A stretch of DNA of 64,000 nucleotides from Chromatiales bacterium. GTDB taxonomy: Bacteria > Pseudomonadota > Gammaproteobacteria > Thiohalomonadales > Thiohalomonadaceae. Under the pieces are notes generated by a model. It ran no database searches, was not told where the DNA came from, and saw only the letters and a program-made list of their open reading frames with translations. Where the stretch lies: contig QKFD01000108.1 in assembly GCA_003251535.1 (NCBI GenBank), forward strand, positions 62,001-126,000. The letters are read 5' to 3'. Every line of letters starts with the position of its first letter. Position 1 is the stretch's first letter. Below, in pieces: positions 21,664-29,179 of the stretch. The translations under genes and the position numbers were made by a program.

Positions 21664-24600
21664 GTACCCTGTTCCTGCACCAGGGGCGGAACCTTCTCCC
21701 TGGCGCCGAGCTGACCGCCTCCCACGTGCGCCCGTCGACGGCCATCGCCCTCAAGGAGACGCGCAAGACAGGCAACGGGCGCGTGCGTTTGGGCGGTGCA
21801 TACACCGGCGCTGAGGACACCACCGTGGAAGTGGAGATCGTATCAACCGACGCCGGTGCGTCGCCGCAGGTCTCTTCCCCCCAATTCGCGGGCGCCGGCA
21901 ACGGCACTCTGGAGGGGCTCGCAGTCGACGCTGGGGCTACTGCCGGCGTGTATACGATATCGCTAGTCGACCTCGGCATCGATACCCTGCACGCCTGGGC
22001 GATGCTGTATGGATACACTATTCGCGCCCGTAACCCGGGCGCGGACGGCAACACCATCCGCCTCTCCGTATCCACGGCCGGCATCGTGCGATCCGCGGCG
22101 CCATATAGCCTGCTCGCCGACCTCAGCGCTGGCGCCACTGGCGTTTCTGGTCCTGAGTACGACTGGGGCGCGCTGGCGCTGCTACCCTCCGGCGAGTTGC
22201 AGGCCGCAGCGCCGCGGATCTGCTTCGCCGCTGACCCTCAGCAGATTTATCGGCAATACAAACAGACGACGGACGGGGCGATTACCTACACCTTCGTGCC
22301 GGCGGTGGCCCGCTCCATTCCGGCTGGTACGGCGGTGCAGCTCGTGACCGGCACCTATACCGTGACCATCACGGACGGGGTGACCACCGAGACGCTCGCA
22401 GGCATCGTCACCCTCTACGACCTGCTCGCCGCGATCGTCCGCGATAGCAGCCTGCTGACCGTGGATGGCTCCTACTCAGCGGAGCGTCTGCCAGCCAGCC
22501 CAAACGCCAGGGATCTCCTCCTGCGCACCGAGAGCTACCAATTGCCGGTGCAGACATCTGGCTCCGAGTATGTCCGGGCCTCCGAGTTAAATAACCTCAC
22601 TGTGCCTGCCGGTGCCCCCACGGAAAAGTTGAGCGTGGTGTGCATCGAGGCGAGCACCACCGGCGCTGAGGTGTGGTCCGTCATCGGATCCGTGAGCGGC
22701 GCGCTCCAACAGGCAACCAGCGGTGTGCCGTGGTCCAATGAGGGCTATGAGTTCACCATCCCGCGGCGCTTGCCGGAGGTGTCGGCGCCGCCGGGACAGG
22801 TATGGATTTCTGATATCAACTACGCCGGCCGCGGTGATGGCGAGGTGTCGCCACCAGTGTGCCTGGATGAGCCGAGATTGGGGGCTGCGGCGCCCGCATC
22901 AATGACTCTGCGGCTGGTGTGGAAAGCCGTCCCAAACTACGGAGATTGTGCATGCGAAAACACCGCTTACACCGGCTCTCCCTCGGAGGAGTGCCTTGGG
23001 ATCGAGCTGGAGGATGCCAACATGGGCCTTGACCCGACCTACCTGGCCAAACTGGAGGCGGTTACGTCCTGGCATCACGCTTTCGTCGCCGGCAATGCGG
23101 TACTGTCCGCGGAGGGCGAAATCAAAGTGGCACAGCATGACGTGACGGCCGCCAACCGCGTGCGAGACGACGTGCTTTTGACAGTGCTCGCGGATATCTT
23201 CGCGGCGGGTGTGCCGGCTGCTGCGGCGTTGACCGAGTTCGATGCGCTGCTGACCTTGGTCAGCAGCGACTTCGCCGCACTGAGCGGCATTGATACCTTC
23301 GCTCTGCCGAGTGCCACGGACTTCACGAGCGTGCAACTCAGTCCAGGCGCGTCCTTCAACTTCACGACCAATAGCACCTATCGCCATGCTGATGGCTTCT
23401 TCAAGTGTCTTGCTGGCGGGGCCGTTACCAACAGTTCAGGGGGCACCAACACTTACGTGACCGTGAGTAGCGTGTCCAGCGGGTCCGGTCGTGGCGCAAT
23501 CTTCCATCCGACGGGCAGTTATCTCTCAGGCACCAACGCGGTGGTGCTGGCCTATCTAGGCTCGGTCGATGAGATCGGATACCAAAAGGACCTGAGCGAC
23601 CAAGTCGCCGCCTCTGGGCGAATTTCAGCGCAGATTGATTCCCTGGCCACCAAATACAAGTCCCGAGCGGATCACGTGCGTGTTAAAGCGGGTCTGCTCC
23701 CAAAAAAATCTGACGCCGGCACCGACGGAAGCGAGTGCTGGCAGCGCTATGACGACTACGGCTTTGAGGTCGAAGGAAACCAATACCTCTGGCTGTTCCC
23801 CAATCACTACTGGATGTCCGCACGCAGGGTCTACGATCCAGAAACCGGCTGGCGCATCGAACCGACCCGTGAGGTGGGTTTCGTGCTGAAAGTCGAATGC
23901 CCTGAGTCACTGAAGCCGGGCGACACCGTGACGGTCGAGATCAGAAGCGACGGGATCTCCCTCGGGACCTACGCCCTAAACGATAGGTTCGAGATCTCGG
24001 TCATCCACGGTGCTCCCCTGTATTTGTCGGGTGGAGTCGATGGCAATGACACCCACACCTGGCGCGTAGACGGTCCCGCTGGACTGCTGCCGCCCTATGC
24101 CGTGGTTCACAACAGCGAGGCCGCCTATAGCGCCGGCGGCCTGCATTTCCTTTTGCGGCGCGGTGCAGTGGCGAACGCTGTGGGCGATCAATGGCAGGTG
24201 GAGGTCACCGGCGGCCGGTGGCGGTGGCGCAAGGGGGGCGGCGCCTGGTCCGGCGAACAGCAGCTCACGACCGGTACGCAGGCGATTGTGGATGGACTCC
24301 AGGCGACCTTCCAGGCGGGCGTGTCACCCAGTTGGGCGGCGGGTGACCTGTGGGTTTTCGCTGTCGAGCAGCCTCACGCGCCGGGTCATCTCCCGCACCC
24401 AGATGACGAGCGCTGGGCGTGGGATGACGATGGTCGCACCGTCACCGCGTCATGGGCCACCCCGCAGGCATTCGACGCTCTGGCGGTCGCCCTGCACAAA
24501 CTGCCGGTCGGCGCAGTGGTGCAGGTCGACCGCTGGGACGGCGCGGCCTGGGTACCGGTGGCGACACTCGCGCAGCGCCGGGGGGCGATGGTCTCGCTGC

Positions 24601-25046
24601 TGCCCGAGGCGCTGGAGGTGCAGCAGCTCCGGTGGACCGTCTCCGGTGCCCCAGGCGCCGAGGTCGGCTGGCTGTTCGTCGGCCGTTCGGAGCGTGTATC
24701 GGAGCCGCAGGAGCTGCGCCTCTCCCGCGCCTACGCCGTGACTCGCTCCGGCGGCCTGCGCCCACGTAGCGCGTTTCTGGGACGCGGCGACGGCGGATTG
24801 GTGGCGTGGCGCACCTGGGCCGATTGGTCGGATGCCGATGCCGTCCTGGCGATGGTCGACGGGCTCAAGGAGAGCGGCGATTGGCCGCTCGTGCTGGTGC
24901 CACATCACCTTCACCCGGGCGATGCCAGGCTCGTCCGCATCGCCACCGATCTCATCGAGGTCCAGGACGTATTCCAGTACCAGCAGGATGAGCAGCGGGT
25001 GCCGTCCCTCTCCATTGAGCTGCCGCTGGAGGCGGTCATCGAATGA
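21660..25046 (+). CDS. Large tail protein (distal tail/baseplate-like)
   Basis: A 1128-residue virion protein directly after the tape measure, where transposable siphoviruses encode a large distal tail protein. It is beta-rich, with a Cys-containing loop (CACENTAYTGSPSEEC, about residue 430) and Trp-rich carbohydrate-binding-like segments near 840-900. Its C-terminal 250 residues resemble a jelly-roll module (WDGAAWVPVATLAQRRG). The likely role is tail tip structure or receptor contact; an exact name is not possible. The start is a GTG overlapping the tape-measure stop. Confidence 0.7.
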   Translation: MSTLFLHQGRNLLPGAELTASHVRPSTAIALKETRKTGNGRVRLGGAYTGAEDTTVEVEIVSTDAGASPQVSSPQFAGAGNGTLEGLAVDAGATAGVYTISLVDLGIDTLHAWAMLYGYTIRARNPGADGNTIRLSVSTAGIVRSAAPYSLLADLSAGATGVSGPEYDWGALALLPSGELQAAAPRICFAADPQQIYRQYKQTTDGAITYTFVPAVARSIPAGTAVQLVTGTYTVTITDGVTTETLAGIVTLYDLLAAIVRDSSLLTVDGSYSAERLPASPNARDLLLRTESYQLPVQTSGSEYVRASELNNLTVPAGAPTEKLSVVCIEASTTGAEVWSVIGSVSGALQQATSGVPWSNEGYEFTIPRRLPEVSAPPGQVWISDINYAGRGDGEVSPPVCLDEPRLGAAAPASMTLRLVWKAVPNYGDCACENTAYTGSPSEECLGIELEDANMGLDPTYLAKLEAVTSWHHAFVAGNAVLSAEGEIKVAQHDVTAANRVRDDVLLTVLADIFAAGVPAAAALTEFDALLTLVSSDFAALSGIDTFALPSATDFTSVQLSPGASFNFTTNSTYRHADGFFKCLAGGAVTNSSGGTNTYVTVSSVSSGSGRGAIFHPTGSYLSGTNAVVLAYLGSVDEIGYQKDLSDQVAASGRISAQIDSLATKYKSRADHVRVKAGLLPKKSDAGTDGSECWQRYDDYGFEVEGNQYLWLFPNHYWMSARRVYDPETGWRIEPTREVGFVLKVECPESLKPGDTVTVEIRSDGISLGTYALNDRFEISVIHGAPLYLSGGVDGNDTHTWRVDGPAGLLPPYAVVHNSEAAYSAGGLHFLLRRGAVANAVGDQWQVEVTGGRWRWRKGGGAWSGEQQLTTGTQAIVDGLQATFQAGVSPSWAAGDLWVFAVEQPHAPGHLPHPDDERWAWDDDGRTVTASWATPQAFDALAVALHKLPVGAVVQVDRWDGAAWVPVATLAQRRGAMVSLLPEALEVQQLRWTVSGAPGAEVGWLFVGRSERVSEPQELRLSRAYAVTRSGGLRPRSAFLGRGDGGLVAWRTWADWSDADAVLAMVDGLKESGDWPLVLVPHHLHPGDARLVRIATDLIEVQDVFQYQQDEQRVPSLSIELPLEAVIE

Positions 25047-25387
25047 TCTGGCGCTGGCTCTACATTGCTACCGAACCAGCCGTCGAGATCTATTCGGGCG
25101 GCGCGTTCCCGGTTTCGCTCCTAACCGCGCCGCTGCGATTGCCACGGCTCATCGCCCTCGATCCGGTGCGCGGCGGCGCCCGTCTGGGCGGCGGCGCCGA
25201 GGCGCCGACAGCTGGCGCCACTCTGGCGAACGGCGATGGGGCACTCTCGCGGCGTTGGGCAGTGCCGCCGCTCGGCGCCCGGGCCGAAGTGCGGGCAGAG
25301 ATCGACGGGGAGGTGGTGGTGCTCGCTGAGGGCCGCGTAGTGGCGGTGGAGTGCGGCGCAGAGGCGCGCGTGGAGATCGAGTCGTGA
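25043..25387 (+). CDS. Small tail-module protein
   Basis: A 114-residue beta-rich protein (YIATEPAVEIYSGGAFPVSL, and an ending with EVRAEIDGEVVVLAEGRVV). It overlaps both neighbours by four bases, so translation is coupled. It is probably part of the tail tip complex. No family recognised. Confidence 0.65.
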   Translation: MIWRWLYIATEPAVEIYSGGAFPVSLLTAPLRLPRLIALDPVRGGARLGGGAEAPTAGATLANGDGALSRRWAVPPLGARAEVRAEIDGEVVVLAEGRVVAVECGAEARVEIES

Positions 25388-25968
25388 CCCTGCTCACCCT
25401 GCCAGACAAAGTTCCCCTGCGTACCACCGCGGTGTGGGGCGAATTCGCCGAGCTGGGGGCGCTCCCATGGGTGTGGGGTCGCCGCGATATCCAGCCGGTG
25501 CCGTACGACCGCACAGGCCGCTGGTATCTCGTCGCCGATCACGTCTGCGCCGGCCTGGACCGGGTGGAGCGCGCCGGCGTGGTCACCACCGCCCCGCGTC
25601 TCACAAACACCACCGACCGCACCGGCCACGCTGTGGCACTCCTCGATCTCGGCACCCCACTGCGCCTAGGCGAGAGCCTGCGGGTGTGGGTGCGCGGCCG
25701 GCTTCACCCCCGCACTGGTGCGTTGATCACCAACCCTGCCGATCTGCTGTGGGATCTCCTGGCTAACCTCTGCGGCCTGGACATCCAGCCCGCACGCCTC
25801 GACGACTTCCGCGCCGAATGCGCTGCAGCGGGACTGGAGGCGAGCGGTGTGCTCTCCGATAGCTCACAGACCGTGCGTTCTGCGCTAGATGATATCTGCA
25901 ACTCCGTGGGCGCGATCTGGTCGCTGCGGCGCCAGGGCATCGCCCGCCTCTATCCACCTGAGTGGTGA
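25384..25968 (+). CDS. Tail-tip protein, unknown
   Basis: A 194-residue protein. GTG at 25384 overlaps the previous TGA (GTGA), the same start style seen elsewhere in this operon. The middle contains a beta domain (LRVWVRGRLHPRTGALITNP) and a helical end (DLLWDLLANLCGLDIQPARL; then TVRSALDDICNSVGAIWSLRR), a pattern seen in hub-type tail proteins that bind the tail tip. Assignment is by position and is tentative. Confidence 0.65.
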   Translation: MTLLTLPDKVPLRTTAVWGEFAELGALPWVWGRRDIQPVPYDRTGRWYLVADHVCAGLDRVERAGVVTTAPRLTNTTDRTGHAVALLDLGTPLRLGESLRVWVRGRLHPRTGALITNPADLLWDLLANLCGLDIQPARLDDFRAECAAAGLEASGVLSDSSQTVRSALDDICNSVGAIWSLRRQGIARLYPPEW

Positions 25969-25976
25969 CCTGCCCC

Positions 25977-27464
25977 ATGACCGTGATTTACCACGTCCAA
26001 GATTTTGTGAGAGCAACGTTATTAGAGGCCGTCAGCGCCGCCACTAGCACCTTGGTAGTGCAGCCGTTTGATGGAGAGTACGCGACCCCGGCCGCGGTAC
26101 CAGAGGGTGTGATGGCAGTGTTGGTGATATCCGATGGTCTCTCAACACCCGAGGTGGTGACCTATACCGGCGTTAGTGGGAGTGGGCCGTACACGCTGAC
26201 AGGGGTAGAGCGAGGACAATGTGGATCTACGGCGCATGCCTGGGGCAGTGGCGCCGAAGTGGCCAGCGACGTGGTATCGACACTGATAAATCGGTGGGAG
26301 GAGCACGTAACGGCGGCAGGCAATCCGCATAACACAACATTAGATGACCTCGGCATCGTGCCGATACCGGTCAAGGCGTTGGGAGATTTGGCAGATCCGG
26401 TGCTACACGCTCCGCTGGTTTGGTCTACCGAGTTGGCAGTTGGGAGCGGATCCATCACATCCCAGCGCGCTACAACTGCCACGTATGTCGATCGCGGCGG
26501 GATCATCCGAACAGCAGCGATCAATGCGCCGCGATTTGAGTCAGCTGGTCTGCTAATTGAGGGGGCGTCGTCAAATAGTTGTTTGTACTCTGCTGATTTC
26601 AGCGCAGCGGCCTGGCTACGGCTCTATAACTGCGCCGTGCAAGTCAATACACGGGCGGCGCCCGACGGCACCACAAATGCTGATACGTTGGTGTTTGACG
26701 GTACGCAGTATGGCCAAATCACGCAGTCAGTAGCTGGCTACACAATAGGCACCACGGTGACGATTAGTGTGTATGCGCTGGCTGATACGCAAGGCGCCAC
26801 GTTTGCCGTGTGGTGTGCGGGAGTATATTTAGGTGATATGGCGCCAACGTCAACATGGCGACGATACCAATGGCAATCGACGCTGACTGGTACCACCGCA
26901 TCACTGACGATTGTGTCGCATGTATCGGCGCGAGTGTATGTGTGGGGTGCACAGATAGAGGTAAAACACTATGCAACCAGTTATATACAAACGTCGGATG
27001 CACCCGTCACTCGCGCCGCCGATCTGATCTATTTGTCGTCTGACAATTGGCCGGTAGATAGTTATACAGTAGTCGTAGATGTTGACCACATCGATGTTGG
27101 CCATGTGGGCGGTCACCGCATATATCAGGTGATGGGCGCAACAAATCAGTTATTTGGCGTGCAAGCGGGCTCGGGCGCGCTGGTGGGGTGGCACAACAGC
27201 ACCACTCCGGTCACCTCATCTCCGACCATATTGCAGGCGGGATTGACCTATCGAGCTGGGTACGTTGTTGACGGATATGCGTCGCAGCGTGTGTACCTAG
27301 ACGGGGTGTTGGTAGGCGCTCAAAGTGGGGGCGCGCCGCCTAGCGGCTCGCCATATATCGTGTACCTCGGATCAAATAGCTCAACGATTCCTCTTGATGG
27401 ACATTTGCGCAATCTGCGCATTTACGATAGAGCGTTATCCGCCGATGTACTGAGGATTGCATGA
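25977..27464 (+). CDS. Tail fibre/receptor-binding protein with LamG-like domain
   Basis: A 495-residue fibre. The N-terminal 110 residues form a beta attachment module (VTYTGVSGSGPYTLTGVERG). The middle has a carbohydrate-binding-like beta sandwich, and the C-terminal part (about 345-495) is a LamG/concanavalin-like jelly roll ending in GHLRNLRIYDRALSADVLR. Such domains bind surface sugars. The gene is clearly AT-richer and uses many TTA/ATA/GTA codons, suggesting a recombined host-range module. ATG 25977 was chosen because upstream codons belong to the previous gene's end. Confidence 0.75.
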   Translation: MTVIYHVQDFVRATLLEAVSAATSTLVVQPFDGEYATPAAVPEGVMAVLVISDGLSTPEVVTYTGVSGSGPYTLTGVERGQCGSTAHAWGSGAEVASDVVSTLINRWEEHVTAAGNPHNTTLDDLGIVPIPVKALGDLADPVLHAPLVWSTELAVGSGSITSQRATTATYVDRGGIIRTAAINAPRFESAGLLIEGASSNSCLYSADFSAAAWLRLYNCAVQVNTRAAPDGTTNADTLVFDGTQYGQITQSVAGYTIGTTVTISVYALADTQGATFAVWCAGVYLGDMAPTSTWRRYQWQSTLTGTTASLTIVSHVSARVYVWGAQIEVKHYATSYIQTSDAPVTRAADLIYLSSDNWPVDSYTVVVDVDHIDVGHVGGHRIYQVMGATNQLFGVQAGSGALVGWHNSTTPVTSSPTILQAGLTYRAGYVVDGYASQRVYLDGVLVGAQSGGAPPSGSPYIVYLGSNSSTIPLDGHLRNLRIYDRALSADVLRIA

Positions 27465-28027
27465 TGCGCGACGCCATCTATTATGCTGTTGACGGCTCTC
27501 TCTTCAACGCTACAGATTTTCCAGTGGCAGACAAAATCGTAGTTTCTAGTCGGCTGGGGGAAGCTGAGGCTATCGCGCTGCTCCGCCTATTGCCACAGCA
27601 AGAGGCGGCCCTCGCCGAATTCCCAGGGATTGTGGAGCTGGGCACATTCGGCGAGGTGTTCGCAGACCCGGCCAAGCTAGAGGTCTACGACCGGATATAT
27701 TCGCGAGTGTCCTATGATGTGGAAGGACCCGCCGGCCCGGTCACGGTGTACCCGCCTGCGAGGTTCGGGTCCTTCGGCCCCCTTCCTGAGACCATCCGGG
27801 AGATATCCGGCACCGCATTCCTGCGGCGGTTCACAGCACTGGAGCGGATTGCTGTATACCAAGCAGAAGCCAACGACCCGGTAATCCGGGACTTCTTCGA
27901 GCTGCTTCGCGTCACGTCCGCGGCCGGCCCGATCCAACTGGATGACACCGACGTAGCGGCCGGGCTTGACTATCTCGCGACCGTCGGCATCCTGGCGGCA
28001 CACCGCCCGGCCGAGATCCGTGCGTGA
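27461..28027 (+). CDS. Fibre-associated tail protein
   Basis: A 188-residue protein directly after the fibre (ATGATG start overlapping its TGA). Nothing in it matches a known domain. It contains helices (GEAEAIALLRLLPQQEAALAE) and a C-terminal segment PIQLDDTDVAAGLDYLATVG, a form common in fibre-assembly or tail-tip proteins. Position suggests a fibre chaperone or adaptor. Confidence 0.55.
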   Translation: MMRDAIYYAVDGSLFNATDFPVADKIVVSSRLGEAEAIALLRLLPQQEAALAEFPGIVELGTFGEVFADPAKLEVYDRIYSRVSYDVEGPAGPVTVYPPARFGSFGPLPETIREISGTAFLRRFTALERIAVYQAEANDPVIRDFFELLRVTSAAGPIQLDDTDVAAGLDYLATVGILAAHRPAEIRA

Positions 28028-28809
28028 CGGTACGCCGCCCCATCGGCCTGGGGACACTCGGACTCCCATTTATCAGGTCTGGAGCGCAGGCTGCACCGGT
28101 GCACCAGCCCGTTGTAACGCTTGGTCCCCTAGATCTCATAGACCCACGTCCGCGCAGTGCTCTGGCAGACCTCACGACCGCGTTGCGGGTGGAATTTGGG
28201 CACGTAGGTGGCGCACCAAATGGTGCGGTCGAGTTAGAGGCGCCTGGAGCAGTAGAGGTCTGTGGTAGGTTGCATCGCGTGTGGTCCGCCCCGTGGATCG
28301 ACTCACCGCGGGTAGCTGTGGCTGTTGGCACGCGGCTGTTGCGATGGCTGGCACGGCCTCGCTGGACCACATCAGCTACCGTCTCACTGCGGTGGTACCG
28401 CCTCTCACCCGGGGACTGGATATCAGTAGAGCATCCACTGCTGCCGGTACAAGGCACAGCACTGGTGCTGGATTCGTCAATTGCTGATGATGGCATTACT
28501 CTGGAGTTCGAGTCGCACCCCGGTGGGGTCCGCCCAAAGGTGGTTGTGGTGCAGTTGGCCGGCACCTGGTCGAGCGCAACACAGGTGTCAGTGGCGGTAG
28601 AGGAGTACAGGGATGGCGCGGCTAGACTGTTGGTTTTGGGTGCGGATGGGCGGCCGTTGGCCGGTGCAGACGTGCGCTTAGACGGAGGAGTGGCTACACG
28701 TACAGATAGCGCTGGGCGTGTCCAATTCTCATCCAACCGTGGTCCTCACCGGCTGGAGGTGACGGCCCGTGGATATGGTGATGTTGTGCTAGACGTCGTT
28801 ATTGGTTAA
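28024..28809 (+). CDS. Tail protein with C-terminal carboxypeptidase-regulatory-like domain
   Basis: A 261-residue last gene of the tail operon. Residues about 20-180 are a beta-rich phage module. The last 75 residues (LVLGADGRPLAGADVRLDG, then TDSAGRVQFS and LEVTARGYGDVVLDV) form an Ig-like carboxypeptidase-regulatory/PEGA-type domain that often binds surfaces. Start GTG overlaps the previous stop. It probably decorates the tail tip. Confidence 0.65.
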   Translation: MTVRRPIGLGTLGLPFIRSGAQAAPVHQPVVTLGPLDLIDPRPRSALADLTTALRVEFGHVGGAPNGAVELEAPGAVEVCGRLHRVWSAPWIDSPRVAVAVGTRLLRWLARPRWTTSATVSLRWYRLSPGDWISVEHPLLPVQGTALVLDSSIADDGITLEFESHPGGVRPKVVVVQLAGTWSSATQVSVAVEEYRDGAARLLVLGADGRPLAGADVRLDGGVATRTDSAGRVQFSSNRGPHRLEVTARGYGDVVLDVVIG

Positions 28810-28902
28810 CGGTTCCCCACCGCCGCCCTGGTGCGCATCGAGGCAACTGGCGTCTATGTCCAGGTCAATGCGGGAGCTATCCGTAGCCTGGATGGGCGAA
28901 AG

Positions 28903-28951
28903 GTTGCCGCTGCCCAGCCTGGCAGCGATTGCGAGGCTGGGCAGCGGCAAC
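28903..28951. repeat. Perfect 18-bp inverted repeat after the last tail gene
   Basis: GTTGCCGCTGCCCAGCCT at 28903-28920 is repeated in inverse at 28934-28951 around a 13-base loop. No T-tract follows. It could form a strong RNA hairpin ending the late operon. The rest of 28810-29021 shows a short frame from GTG 28831 without a ribosome site and nothing else I can support. Confidence 0.7.
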
Positions 28952-29021
28952 GTCAGCTCCGGCATCCGCAAGGCGCTCAAGCTCCTAGCACGCTGAAGAC
29001 GAACATCCTCGTGCCTCAAAC

Positions 29022-29093
29022 CTGCGTCAAATAGCCCTAAAATGCTGTCGCAAACCCAACCGTGCTCTGTCGCAAACCCGGCGGCGCGCTACA
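29022..29093. mobile_element. Prophage right end with transposase-binding repeats
   Basis: CTGTCGCAAACCC occurs at 29045-29057 and 29067-29079, 22 bp apart (two helical turns), with a weaker copy (CTGCGTCAAATAG) starting at 29022. Read inward from 29093 the DNA begins TGTAGCGCG, so the terminal dinucleotide is the usual TG. This is the architecture of Mu R1-R3 sites. The host side begins at 29094; the 5-6 bp target duplication cannot be checked without the left end. Confidence 0.7.
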
Positions 29094-29141
29094 TGTTGGC
29101 AGAAATTTCATTCAGATAAGGTGGCGGTGAACGTTTGTTCT

Positions 29142-29171
29142 CCCCGGGCGGTTTGCCCTCACCGCCCGGGG
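29142..29171 (-). terminator. Hairpin after phosphoketolase gene
   Basis: CCCCGGGCGGT / ACCGCCCGGGG with an eight-base loop, eight bases past the stop of xfp. The stem is strong but lacks a clear U-tract on the minus strand, so termination is likely but not certain. Confidence 0.5.
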
Positions 29172-29179
29172 GGCCTGGC

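Larger units (their letters stand above)
1..29093. mobile_element. Mu-type transposable prophage (right part, left end outside window)
   Basis: The segment encodes a MuA-like DDE transposase, MuB-like ATPase, Gam, GemA and Mor on the minus strand. A Ner/repressor switch lies in the middle and head-tail genes follow on the plus strand. The tail genes (tail tube and long tape measure, no sheath) indicate a siphovirus of the B3/D3112 kind rather than a Mu myovirus. The right end is placed at 29093 because the sequence read inward begins TGTA, the usual 5'-TG of Mu-family ends, and is followed by 22-bp-spaced repeats. The left end and target duplication are not visible. Confidence 0.93.

Noticed and set aside
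28831-29034. Short plus-strand frame after the last tail gene
   Set aside because: The GTG has no ribosome site, the frame runs through the perfect 18-bp inverted repeat and into the transposase-binding repeats, and the second half is not protein-like.
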